A stretch of DNA of 64,000 nucleotides from Planktotalea sp. (GTDB lineage Bacteria; Pseudomonadota; Alphaproteobacteria; Rhodobacterales; Rhodobacteraceae): contig NZ_JABBAL010000017.1 of the NCBI RefSeq assembly GCF_018607995.1, positions 1-64,000 of the forward strand, given 5' to 3'. Position 1 is the first letter of the stretch. Every line of letters starts with the position of its first letter. Made by a program: the position numbers and the translations under genes. Under the pieces are notes generated by a model that was not told where the DNA came from, did not search any database, and saw nothing but the letters and a program-made list of their open reading frames with translations. Shown piece after piece: positions 1 to 7,439 of this stretch.

Positions 1-547
1 TGACCGCTTCCATGAAGCGATGACGGATCACAACAGGATCAAGCGTGATAACAGGTAGTTTGATATTGCCGCTGTCACACTTGCAAACAATGATCGTCAT
101 TTCGTCACTATCAATCGCGTCTTGCAGAACTGGAGCTAGATCCTTGTCTTGCATTTCGATCACGGTGTCACAACCACACGCGCGCGCAACATCTGTCAGG
201 TTCGTCTTCATACCCGCATATGTTGGCTGATCACCAGTGGAGCCGTAAGAACCATTGTCGATGATCAATAGCGTGTAGTTGCCCGTCGCGTTGTTCGCGA
301 TTGTCGGCAGCGTTCCAAGGTTGGTCAAGACAGAGCCGTCCCCATCAATGGAGATCACTGGCTTGTCCTGCGCCAGCGCAAGGCCGAAACCAATGGAGGA
401 ACTAAGACCCATAGTGCCGAGCATATAGAAGTTACGCTCGTTATCATCGATCATGTGCAGCTCTTGGCTGGGCAGACCGATGTTACACACCACAAGATGC
501 GGGTTAAGGATCGGGGCGATTTCTTTTAAGATTTCTGAACGGATCAT
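1..547 (-). CDS. comE: Sulfopyruvate decarboxylase, beta subunit (3' end cut by window edge)
   Basis: The reverse-strand frame runs open from ATG at 547 to the window edge (182 codons, no stop), so only the last few residues are likely missing. It encodes a thiamine diphosphate-binding PP-type domain. The Mg/ThDP motif is visible as GDGSVLTNLG followed by an Asn, and the MLGTMGLSSSIGFGLA stretch is typical of the ComE half of two-subunit ThDP decarboxylases. With ComD it would decarboxylate 3-sulfopyruvate to sulfoacetaldehyde and CO2 in the cytoplasm. The start codon overlaps the comD stop as ATGA, indicating translational coupling. It is the last visible gene of the dihydroxypropanesulfonate operon. 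A phosphonopyruvate decarboxylase-like role is the main alternative, but the two-subunit form and the hpsN neighbour favour sulfopyruvate. Confidence 0.85.
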   Translation of the reverse strand, partial: MIRSEILKEIAPILNPHLVVCNIGLPSQELHMIDDNERNFYMLGTMGLSSSIGFGLALAQDKPVISIDGDGSVLTNLGTLPTIANNATGNYTLLIIDNGSYGSTGDQPTYAGMKTNLTDVARACGCDTVIEMQDKDLAPVLQDAIDSDEMTIIVCKCDSGNIKLPVITLDPVVIRHRFMEAV

Positions 548-1050
548 TGGTCGCCGTAGCCTCCCCAGAAGTTAGCGTCTGTCAGGATCGCGACAGGCTT
601 GTTGCACATGAATGTGTATTTCAGAATGTTGTCGAATTCTTCGACATCTTTCTGCCAGTGGAAGTGATACGTTGGGATGTTCATCTGAGCGAGCAAAGCT
701 TTGGTGTGCACAGCCATTTCAACTTGGCAGGCCACAGGCTCGCGCAATTCGCCGCGGTAGCTGATGATCATTGGCAAAGGCATGCGGTAGAACTGTGTCA
801 ACGTCGCGAGCGTGTTGATTGTCACACCAATCGCTGTGTTCTGCATGATGATCGCAGGGCGTTTGCCACCCATGAATGCACCAGCGCACAGTCCCATGCC
901 TTCGTCCTCTTTGTTGGACGGGATGTGAAAGATGTCCTCGCAGTTCTCTACCTCTTCGATCACACCGGCCAGCTGCTTGCAGGGCACTGTTGTGACGAAA
1001 GAGACATCGTTCGCGACAAGATCGTCTACGATCTTTTTGTCGATGTTCAT
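544..1050 (-). CDS. comD: Sulfopyruvate decarboxylase, alpha subunit
   Basis: A 168-residue protein carrying only the PYR half of a ThDP enzyme, the usual size for ComD. The motif SNKEDEGMGLCAGA (about residues 45-58) holds the conserved Glu that activates the ThDP ring, and the C-terminal half (PVAILTDANFWGG) ends the domain. It must pair with the adjacent ComE to form the active site, making sulfoacetaldehyde from sulfopyruvate. An AAAGGAACC ribosome site lies about 9 bases before ATG 1050. Its stop overlaps comE (ATGA). Its place downstream of two dehydrogenases and hpsN fits the pathway dihydroxypropanesulfonate, sulfolactate, sulfopyruvate, sulfoacetaldehyde. The sulfolactate-oxidising enzyme is not in this window. 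Confidence 0.88.
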   Translation of the reverse strand: MNIDKKIVDDLVANDVSFVTTVPCKQLAGVIEEVENCEDIFHIPSNKEDEGMGLCAGAFMGGKRPAIIMQNTAIGVTINTLATLTQFYRMPLPMIISYRGELREPVACQVEMAVHTKALLAQMNIPTYHFHWQKDVEEFDNILKYTFMCNKPVAILTDANFWGGYGDQ

Positions 1051-1089
1051 GGTGTCGGTTCCTTTGTTTACGTATTCATGTCTGTTTGT

Positions 1090-2070
1090 TTATGCCCAAG
1101 GATCAAGGATGATCTTCGGGGCCGCAACTTTGCCTTTATGCAGGTCTTTAAAGGCTTGAGACCCATCACTCAGCGCGCGTGTTTCAATCCAATCGAGAGG
1201 GCCAAGTTTGCCATCAAAGATAGCCTGCGCGGTATCGCGGAAATCTTGCATAGTGTAGGTGTAGGTGCCGATGAAGGTCACCTCCTGCAAGGTGGCATAG
1301 CGCACATCAAAGCCCTCTGCACTATCGCCAAGACCCACATGCGCAATTACGCCGCCTGGCATCACGCAAGCAGAAGCAGAGGCGCGGGTCGCACCGTAGC
1401 CGACCGCGTCAATCACCATCTCGAAACTGCCAGATGCGTTCGCCATAGTCGCTTGTCCGCAGGTCTCAGCAAGGAAGGCCCGGCGCGCATCATTCGGCTC
1501 CGCAATCGTCACATCGCGCGCGCCCATGGCTTTCAGCGCCAGCGCAGCGGCAAGACCAATGGCGCCGCCCCCAATCACCAGTGCGCGGCGCTCCATGCTG
1601 GGATGCAGAGCTTCCAGCGCGAGACGCGCAGTGTGCCAGCTCACAGCCAAAGGTTCGGCAAGTGCGGCTTTGTCCATAGGGATAGCATCTGGCACAGTCA
1701 CCAGATTGCTGTCCGGCATCGCGACATACTGCGCAAAGGCACCCTCCCGCGGAGGCATGGAAATGATCTGACGCTCTGGGCAAATGTTTTCGCGACCCGC
1801 TTTACAAGCCGCGCAAGTGCCGCAATTTACCAATGGGTTCACCGTGACACGGCGACCATCTTGCGCGCCTCCAACAATCGTGCCAGCCGCCTCATGCCCC
1901 AAGATCAGTGGCGCAGGGCGGCGCGCGTCATGGCCCAGATAGGCGTGCATATCAGAGCCACAAATCCCTACGGCCTCGATCTTGATCAAATGGGTGTCCG
2001 AACCCGCAACTGGATCCGGCATATCGCGATAATTCAGCGTTTCAACGCCATCATAGACCAGTGCTTTCAT
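1090..2070 (-). CDS. Zinc-dependent medium-chain dehydrogenase, probable dihydroxypropanesulfonate 2-dehydrogenase component (HpsO/HpsP type)
   Basis: A 326-residue medium-chain (MDR) alcohol dehydrogenase. Catalytic-zinc residues appear in GICGSDMH and GHEAAG, and the structural zinc is bound by the four Cys of NCGTCAACKAGRENIC. A Rossmann motif (VIGGGAIGLAAALA) binds NAD(P). The gene starts inside the stop of the upstream SDR gene (ATGA) and is followed by comD, so it belongs to the hpsN operon. In characterised dihydroxypropanesulfonate loci two dehydrogenases called HpsO and HpsP are thought to interconvert the enantiomers through the 2-keto form, so that HpsN can oxidise the R isomer. 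I infer that role from context. I do not assign O or P because I cannot tell which name belongs to the MDR and which to the SDR. Confidence 0.75.
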   Translation of the reverse strand: MKALVYDGVETLNYRDMPDPVAGSDTHLIKIEAVGICGSDMHAYLGHDARRPAPLILGHEAAGTIVGGAQDGRRVTVNPLVNCGTCAACKAGRENICPERQIISMPPREGAFAQYVAMPDSNLVTVPDAIPMDKAALAEPLAVSWHTARLALEALHPSMERRALVIGGGAIGLAAALALKAMGARDVTIAEPNDARRAFLAETCGQATMANASGSFEMVIDAVGYGATRASASACVMPGGVIAHVGLGDSAEGFDVRYATLQEVTFIGTYTYTMQDFRDTAQAIFDGKLGPLDWIETRALSDGSQAFKDLHKGKVAAPKIILDPWA

Positions 2071-2828
2071 TTCGCCGTGAACCCCCCATCGACCATCAAG
2101 ACCTGCCCTGTAACATAAGATGACGCATCCGAGCAGAGAAACAGCAATGGCCCATCCATATCTTCCATAGTGCCATTGCGCCCAGCGCAGGTTTGCGCCG
2201 CATTGCGCGCAGCCCGCTCCGCGTCGTCAAAGACGGCTGCAGTCAGTTCCGTCGGAAAAAACCCGGGGCCAATCGCGTTGGCCGTGATGCCATCCTTGGA
2301 CCACGCTTCCGCCATCGCGCGCGTCATTTGACCAACGCCGCCCTTGCTTGCCCCGTAAGCAATCCCACCGGGAAAAGCGCGTGTAGTTTGAAGGGAGGCA
2401 AAATTTACGATGCGTCCCCAACCCTTCGCCTTCATCGCAGGCACCATGGCTTGACTGATGAAAAACGGCGCCGACAGGTTTAGCGCAAGTGTTTGATCCC
2501 AACCCTCTGCTGTCACATCATCCGCTGGTTCGCGCGTGTTCACACCAGCGGCGTGGATCACGATATCTGGCGCACCAAAGGGTTGCGAAATCGCATGCAC
2601 CAAAGCCTCAACACTTGCGCGAGCAGCAACGTCCGCCACGATGCTTGCGGCCCCCTCACCTAACTCGGCTTGCAGACCAACCAGAGCTTCCTTGCGACGC
2701 GCGACACCGACAACGTATGCGCCGGCAGCCGCTAAAGTTACCGCCGCGCGCCGACCAATGCCAGAACTCGCACCAGTGACGCAAGCCACCTTGCCAGTCA
2801 GATCAAAAAGGTCGCGCGGATCAGACAT
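2067..2828 (-). CDS. Short-chain dehydrogenase/reductase, probable dihydroxypropanesulfonate 2-dehydrogenase component (HpsO/HpsP type)
   Basis: A 253-residue classical SDR. The NAD(P)-binding TGASSGIG lies near residues 19-26, the catalytic Ser is in FASLQTT, and YGASKGG carries the active Tyr and Lys. The C-terminal GPLLFLCSDASSYVTGQVLMVDGG is the common SDR ending. It starts one base after the hpsN stop and overlaps the next gene (MDR) by ATGA, so all three are co-transcribed. The SDR and MDR pair next to hpsN matches the arrangement reported for sulfopropanediol users, where the pair is proposed to racemise dihydroxypropanesulfonate via a keto intermediate. The substrate is inferred from position, not from the sequence itself. 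Confidence 0.75.
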   Translation of the reverse strand: MSDPRDLFDLTGKVACVTGASSGIGRRAAVTLAAAGAYVVGVARRKEALVGLQAELGEGAASIVADVAARASVEALVHAISQPFGAPDIVIHAAGVNTREPADDVTAEGWDQTLALNLSAPFFISQAMVPAMKAKGWGRIVNFASLQTTRAFPGGIAYGASKGGVGQMTRAMAEAWSKDGITANAIGPGFFPTELTAAVFDDAERAARNAAQTCAGRNGTMEDMDGPLLFLCSDASSYVTGQVLMVDGGFTAK

Positions 2829-2829
2829 T

Positions 2830-4137
2830 TTAGCCCTCAGCGCTTAGGTCAAAGTTTTCGCCCGGGAAGTATTTCGCAAGGCGCACATCAGCTGCACGCG
2901 CATGTCCTTCCATTCCCTCAAGGCGTGAAATACGCGCTGTCGCTTCGGCCACTCGCTTGGATGCATCACGAGTTGTGCGCTGCCATGTGACGATCTTCAT
3001 ATACTTGTGCACGCTCAAACCGCCTGTGTAACCAGCAGCGCCAGAGGTCGGCAAAACGTGGTTCGTACCAGACGCTTTGTCGCCATAAGACACAGTTGTT
3101 TCTTCGCCAAGGAACAGAGAGCCGTAGCAAGACAGTGTATCGAGCCACCAATCGAGATCTTCAGCCTGCACCGTAAGGTGTTCTGGCGCGTATTCGTCGG
3201 AGCATTTCGCCATATCGATCCGATCTTCGCAGATGATCACCTCTGCATAGTCTCTCCACGCCGCGAATGCGTTCTCGCGGTTTATCTCTGGTAGATCAGA
3301 GATCAAGGCTGGAACTATGTCCATGACCGTCTTTGCCAAATTGCGATCGTCCGTCACCAACCAAACGGGTGAATTGTAGCCATGCTCTGCCTGCGACACG
3401 AGATCCGTCGCCACGATGTGCGCCTCTGCGGTCTTGTCCGCGAGGATCAAACTGTCCGTCGGACCCGCGATCATATCAATGCCCACGCGACCAAAGAGGA
3501 TACGCTTGGCTTCGGCCACGAACTGATTGCCGGGACCGACAAGAATGTTGGCTTTAGGCAACCCAAACAAACCAAAGGTCATCGCCGCAACGCCCTGCAC
3601 GCCACCCATCGCCATGATCTTATCAGCACCACAAATATGCGCAGCGTAAACAATCGCTGGCGCAATCCCAACGTCTGGGCGCGGAGGAGAGCAGGCCGTG
3701 ATGTGATGGCAACCCGCAACCTTTGCTGTGGTGACCGTCATAATCGCAGAGGCGATGTGGCTATAGCGACCCCCTGGCACATAGCAGCCAGCCGCATCCA
3801 CTGGGATCGCTTTCTGACCAGCAATAAAGCCCGGCTCAATCTCCATCTCGACATCTGTGAGTGTGGATTTCTGCGTCTCAGCAAACCGGCGAACGTTGTC
3901 ATGAGCAAAGCGAATGTCCGCTTTCAATTTTTCCGGCACCAAGGCAATCGCTGCGTCGATCTCTTTCTGAGAAAGCAGCACAGACCCTTCGTAACGGTCG
4001 AACTTCGCCGCGTATTCCAGCGCTTTTGCGTCGCCGCCTGCTTCGATGTCGTCAAGGATGCCTTTGACCGTGTCATGAACTTCGGATGCGCCTGAGCTAG
4101 AGGTCAGCGTTGCCTTTTTCAAATATTCGCGGGTCAT
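2830..4137 (-). CDS. hpsN: Sulfopropanediol 3-dehydrogenase (HisD family)
   Basis: A 435-residue member of the histidinol dehydrogenase family. Hallmarks are AGPTDSLILAD, SQAEHGYNSPVWLVT, the EYAPEHLTVQ stretch and the C-terminal ASGTNHVLPTSGAA segment that holds zinc and substrate residues. True HisD normally sits in a his operon; here it heads a run with SDR, MDR and ComDE, so the HpsN assignment is preferred: NAD-dependent four-electron oxidation of R-2,3-dihydroxypropane-1-sulfonate to sulfolactate. I place the start at ATG 4137, which follows an AGGA ribosome site, rather than an in-frame ATG 16 codons upstream. A LacI-type palindrome lies about 65 bases upstream. Biosynthetic histidinol dehydrogenase is the less likely alternative. 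Confidence 0.83.
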   Translation of the reverse strand: MTREYLKKATLTSSSGASEVHDTVKGILDDIEAGGDAKALEYAAKFDRYEGSVLLSQKEIDAAIALVPEKLKADIRFAHDNVRRFAETQKSTLTDVEMEIEPGFIAGQKAIPVDAAGCYVPGGRYSHIASAIMTVTTAKVAGCHHITACSPPRPDVGIAPAIVYAAHICGADKIMAMGGVQGVAAMTFGLFGLPKANILVGPGNQFVAEAKRILFGRVGIDMIAGPTDSLILADKTAEAHIVATDLVSQAEHGYNSPVWLVTDDRNLAKTVMDIVPALISDLPEINRENAFAAWRDYAEVIICEDRIDMAKCSDEYAPEHLTVQAEDLDWWLDTLSCYGSLFLGEETTVSYGDKASGTNHVLPTSGAAGYTGGLSVHKYMKIVTWQRTTRDASKRVAEATARISRLEGMEGHARAADVRLAKYFPGENFDLSAEG

Positions 4138-4201
4138 GGGCGGAAATCCTATCGGGTATGTGCGTTTGATTCTTGGTCGTAACATAGCTTCGACATATCG
4201 A

Positions 4202-4219
4202 AATGCAAGCGCTTACATT
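4202..4219. promoter_or_regulatory. LacI-type operator between hpsN and the RidA gene
   Basis: AATGCAAGCGCTTACATT is an 18-base near-perfect palindrome (one mismatched base pair) centred on AAGCGCTT, the form bound by LacI/GalR-family repressors. It sits 65-82 bases upstream of the hpsN start in the divergent spacer. A second inverted repeat, CTTAC-ATTTT-GTAAG, overlaps its right side. No LacI-family gene is present in the window, so the regulator must be encoded elsewhere. Identification rests on the motif and position only. Confidence 0.45.
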
Positions 4220-4330
4220 TTGTAAGTGCGCAGTTGCCGGATCTCTTGCAAGGGACGATGCCATCAGGCAAGGCTAACGCAAACAAAGCCGACACAGCGC
4301 GGCAGCTTGCAAACGGAAAAGGAAAAGACA

Positions 4331-4672
4331 ATGATTGAACGGATCGGCACTGGCGTGCGTTCTTCTAAGATCGTGAAACATAATGGTGTCGCCTACATAA
4401 CCGGCCAAGTAGGCGAAGGCGCAACCATTCAGGATCAAACTATAGAATGCCTGAGCCGCGTTGATGCTTTGCTGACCGAAGCGGGATCATCGCGCAAGAA
4501 GATGTTGCGCGTGACGATCTGGCTTGCAGATATGAGCGACTTTGACGGTCTTAACGAAGTGTGGAACGCTTGGGTACCAAAGGGTCATTCCCCTGCACGC
4601 GCTTGCGGCGAAGCAAAGCTAGCACGCGCAGAGTTGAAGGTCGAAGTTATCGTGGACGCGGCATACGACTAG
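4331..4672 (+). CDS. RidA/YjgF/YER057c/UK114 family protein
   Basis: A 113-residue protein. The ending SPARACGEAKLARAELKVEVIVDA corresponds to the RidA signature with the conserved Arg that binds the carboxylate of imine substrates. The N-terminal half (KIVKHNGVAYITGQVGEG) is also family-typical. RidA proteins hydrolyse reactive 2-aminoacrylate-like enamines or act as related deaminases. I start at ATG 4331 because AAAGGAAAAGAC lies just upstream. It is divergent from the hpsN operon and followed 78 bases later by a class III alcohol dehydrogenase, so it may share the left-hand regulatory spacer. No specific substrate can be read from the sequence. Confidence 0.8.
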   Translation: MIERIGTGVRSSKIVKHNGVAYITGQVGEGATIQDQTIECLSRVDALLTEAGSSRKKMLRVTIWLADMSDFDGLNEVWNAWVPKGHSPARACGEAKLARAELKVEVIVDAAYD

Positions 4673-4750
4673 ATACAGTTCAACATGCTTGCTTTTGACA
4701 GATGCGCAGGTAGCTTGGCGATCGAAGAATAGGATTTGGAAGGAAAACTG

Positions 4751-5863
4751 ATGAGAACTCGTGCTGCTGTGGCTGTTGCCGCCGGACGACCGCTTGAAGT
4801 GATGGACGTGAACCTAGAAGGCCCATGCGCAGGTGAAGTACTGGTTGAGATCAAAGCAACAGGTCTATGCCACACCGACGAGTTCACACGTTCCGGCGAT
4901 GATCCAGAAGGCATCTTTCCTGCGATCCTTGGCCATGAAGGTGCAGGCATTGTGATTGAGGTTGGTGAAGGCGTGACCTCGCTTGAAGTGGGCGATCACG
5001 TGATCCCGCTCTACACGCCAGAGTGTCGTGAGTGCGAGTATTGCCTTAACCCCAAGACTAACCTGTGCCAGAAGATCCGTATCACCCAAGGTGCCGGATT
5101 GTTGCCGGACGGCTCCACACGCTTTTCGATGCTCGATGGCACGCCTATTCACCACTATATGGGTTGTTCCACTTTTGCGAACCACACAGTTGTCCCTGAG
5201 ATTGCGCTTGCTAAAGTGCGCAAGGATGCGCCGTTTGACAAGATTTGTTACATCGGCTGTGGCGTTACGACGGGCATCGGTGCCGTGATCAACACGGCCA
5301 AGGTTGAGATTGGCTCGACAGCAATTGTCTTCGGACTTGGCGGTATTGGCCTTAACGTGATCCAAGGCCTACGCCTTGCAGGTGCAGATCAGATTGTTGG
5401 CGTTGATCTGAATGGCGGCAAGGTTGAGATGGGCATGCGCTTTGGTATGACCGACTTCGTGAACCCCTCCAAAGTAGATGGAGATCTGGTCGCACATCTG
5501 GTTGAACTTACAGGCGGTGGCGCGGATTACACGTTTGACGCAACAGGCAATGTGAGCGTTATGCGAACAGCCCTTGAGGCGGCACACAAAGGTTGGGGTG
5601 AAAGTATTATCATCGGCGTGGCCCCTGCGGGTGCTGAGATTTCGACGCGTCCGTTCCAATTGGTTACAGGTCGTTCCTGGCGCGGCACCGCCTTTGGTGG
5701 CGCATCGGGGCGCACAGATGTTCCAAAAATTGTCGATTGGTACATGGACGGTAAGATCGAGATCGATCCGATGATCACCCATAAGTTGACATTGGACGAG
5801 ATTAACGATGGCTTCCATCTTATGCACGAAGGTAAATCCATTCGGGCTGTCGTGGAATTTTAA
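4751..5863 (+). CDS. adhC: S-(hydroxymethyl)glutathione dehydrogenase / class III alcohol dehydrogenase
   Basis: A 370-residue zinc alcohol dehydrogenase of class III. The N-terminal MRTRAAVAVAAGRPLEVMDV, catalytic-zinc residues in GLCHTDEFT and GHEGAG, the structural-zinc cysteines in CRECEYCLNPKTNLC, and the NAD motif GLGGIGLNVIQG are all present. The family oxidises the adduct of formaldehyde with glutathione and also reduces S-nitrosoglutathione in the cytoplasm. ATG 4751 follows AAGGAAAACTG; the longer frame from 4736 lacks a ribosome site. It is not clear whether it serves the adjacent sulfonate pathway or general formaldehyde defence. It may also take long-chain primary alcohols, as the class does. 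Confidence 0.88.
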   Translation: MRTRAAVAVAAGRPLEVMDVNLEGPCAGEVLVEIKATGLCHTDEFTRSGDDPEGIFPAILGHEGAGIVIEVGEGVTSLEVGDHVIPLYTPECRECEYCLNPKTNLCQKIRITQGAGLLPDGSTRFSMLDGTPIHHYMGCSTFANHTVVPEIALAKVRKDAPFDKICYIGCGVTTGIGAVINTAKVEIGSTAIVFGLGGIGLNVIQGLRLAGADQIVGVDLNGGKVEMGMRFGMTDFVNPSKVDGDLVAHLVELTGGGADYTFDATGNVSVMRTALEAAHKGWGESIIIGVAPAGAEISTRPFQLVTGRSWRGTAFGGASGRTDVPKIVDWYMDGKIEIDPMITHKLTLDEINDGFHLMHEGKSIRAVVEF

Positions 5864-6062
5864 AAAACTAAGCACGCGATCTGTAGCATGGGTTGCCTGT
5901 GCGGCAGGTCGCTTTGACGCGTTGGGCGCACGATCTCGAAACGCCCTGCGTGCTTGCCAAACAAAAGACCTTGCGCCTGCTGTCACATGGCTGCGCGGAA
6001 ATTTCCTATAAATTCTGACCGCGCGCTTCTGGCCAAAACGCAATTTCGATGTTGATAAACAG

Positions 6063-6485
6063 GTGCTTCAACTGCTTGGTCGAATAGGCGCGAGCAAAGA
6101 CGACAATACGCGCCTAAAGCAAAATCTGGATTTAGTGGAGGATTGGTTCGGCTCTTTCAAAAAGTCGATTGTTCGGAACATGCATGACTTTTCCTATCAG
6201 GAACTGGCGCTTGGAGCCTCCCAGCCCTTCTTTCATGGCGTAAACCAGCAGTTCTATATTTGGCCTGCCTCGGATCGTACGATCTTTCAAACCGCCATAC
6301 GTGTATCGCCCAAAGACCGGATGAACGCTGCACTATACGATGAAATGCTTAAAATTTCTGATGCTCGTTTGCTAGACCTACCGCTCGCAAAAGCGGCAGT
6401 ATTTCGCGCGAAAAAGGCCAAGGCAAATCCCGAAGAGTTGCTTGAGCGCGAGCTTGCTGAGTATACGCAGAAGCATCCGAGTTAA
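6063..6485 (+). CDS. Hypothetical protein, start uncertain
   Basis: An open frame of 140 codons from GTG 6063; the same frame stays open back to 6012 with a plausible extra stretch (TARFWPKRNFDVDKQ) but has no ATG or GTG before 6063. I do not recognise a family. The product is soluble-looking, basic at the C-terminus (KAAVFRAKKAKANPEELLERE) and has no signal peptide or membrane segment. It lies between adhC and the convergent hpaR. Either it begins at a weak codon (CTG 6015) or its original start has been lost. Codon composition resembles its neighbours, which supports a real gene. Confidence 0.5.
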   Translation: MLQLLGRIGASKDDNTRLKQNLDLVEDWFGSFKKSIVRNMHDFSYQELALGASQPFFHGVNQQFYIWPASDRTIFQTAIRVSPKDRMNAALYDEMLKISDARLLDLPLAKAAVFRAKKAKANPEELLERELAEYTQKHPS

Positions 6486-6506
6486 ATCGTAGCAAGATCT
6501 ATCGAT

Positions 6507-6944
6507 TCAGTCACGCACCATTGGATCAAGCCGGGCCAGAAGATCGAGAAGGGTCTCGTAATCGTCCTCACCCATTGTGCGCTTGAACTCGGCTACAATT
6601 AGCGCCGATTGATCCGTGTAATCGTCGATCAGCTTTTGGCCAGCTTCTGTGATCGCAATAAACTGTCGACGTCTGTCAGCGACATCGCGCGTTTGCGTGA
6701 TCAACCCCTTTTTCCGCATCGTTGTCGCAATACGTGTCAGGCTAGGGAACAAGAGACTTGCACGATTGGCCAGTGTAGACGCATCTAGCAAACCAAATTC
6801 GGACAGCACCCGTAAAACACGCCACTGCTGTTCGGTGATTCCAGTCTCGGACAACATATCGCGAATGGGGGTCATCACGCCCTCTCGCGCTCGGATAAGT
6901 GCGATGGGGAGCGAGCGCGATGTCGAAGGAAGCGAATTTTTCAC
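6507..6944 (-). CDS. hpaR: MarR-family repressor of homoprotocatechuate degradation
   Basis: A 145-residue winged-helix regulator. SLPIALIRAREGVMTPIRDML and TEQQWRVLRVLSEFG match HpaR closely. The recognition helix lies around LFPSLTRIATTMRKKGLI, and the wing is DVADRRRQFIAITEAG. GTG 6944 is chosen because it reproduces the usual HpaR N-terminus and follows AAAGG; an in-frame ATG at 6998 would add 18 atypical residues. It is divergent from hpaF and probably represses the rightward hpa operon until the aromatic inducer binds, as known for HpaR. A palindrome between the two genes could be its operator. Confidence 0.87.
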   Translation of the reverse strand: MKNSLPSTSRSLPIALIRAREGVMTPIRDMLSETGITEQQWRVLRVLSEFGLLDASTLANRASLLFPSLTRIATTMRKKGLITQTRDVADRRRQFIAITEAGQKLIDDYTDQSALIVAEFKRTMGEDDYETLLDLLARLDPMVRD

Positions 6945-7029
6945 GATAAGGCCTTTTTTTCGTCGCCAGATGTTTAGTGAGCAAGCTAGCATTGACAACA
7001 GTAGATACCTTTCCTTAACTTAACAACAA

Positions 7030-7041
7030 TTAACATGTTAA
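7030..7041. promoter_or_regulatory. Palindrome before hpaF, candidate HpaR operator
   Basis: TTAACATGTTAA is a perfect 12-base palindrome ending 8 bases before the hpaF start codon. It is nested in a longer imperfect inverted repeat (CCTTAAC near 7011 and GTTAAGG at 7037). MarR proteins bind such AT-rich palindromes, and blocking here would cover the hpaF ribosome site. The link to HpaR is inference. Confidence 0.45.
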
Positions 7042-7049
7042 GGAATATC

Positions 7050-7439
7050 ATGCCTCACTTTCACATCGAATATTCTGCCAATCTTGAAGCGAGTGTTGAT
7101 ATAGCGGCACTTTGTGAAGCTATTCGTGTAAAAGCAGCAAGCATTGATGCCTTTCCGATGCCTGGCATACGTGTACGCGCAACTCGCGTGGATCACTATG
7201 CAATCGCAGACGGCAGCGCCAAACATGGCTTTATTGATCTGTCTGTGCGTCTTCGCGAAGGGCGCGCACAGGATGTAAAAGCAGAAGCTATTTTGACTAT
7301 CTTCGATGTGGTGAAGACTTTTATGGCACCTATTATGCAAACCCGCTCTGTCGCATTGTCCGCTGAAATGCGCGATATTGATGCAAGCGTATCACCAAAA
7401 TTTGGAAACATTCGCGATCATTTGGAGAACAGTGTATGA
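7050..7439 (+). CDS. hpaF: 5-carboxymethyl-2-hydroxymuconate delta-isomerase
   Basis: A 129-residue protein beginning MPHFHIEYSANLE, the typical CHMI start in which Pro2 becomes the N-terminal catalytic base of the tautomerase fold after Met removal. It isomerises 5-carboxymethyl-2-hydroxymuconate to the 2-oxo-3-ene form in the homoprotocatechuate meta-cleavage pathway. ATG 7050 follows AAGGAATATC; a GTG or ATG further up would add residues in front of the catalytic Pro and is unlikely. It is the first gene of the hpa operon and its stop overlaps hpaE (ATGA). Length matches the family (about 126-130). Confidence 0.9.
   Translation: MPHFHIEYSANLEASVDIAALCEAIRVKAASIDAFPMPGIRVRATRVDHYAIADGSAKHGFIDLSVRLREGRAQDVKAEAILTIFDVVKTFMAPIMQTRSVALSAEMRDIDASVSPKFGNIRDHLENSV

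Noticed and set aside
547-2118. 523-codon forward frame opposite comD and the MDR gene
   Set aside because: It is the antisense shadow of two well-supported reverse-strand genes and resembles no protein.
2830-4137. Biosynthetic histidinol dehydrogenase (hisD)
   Set aside because: No his genes nearby; the SDR, MDR and sulfopyruvate decarboxylase neighbours favour HpsN.
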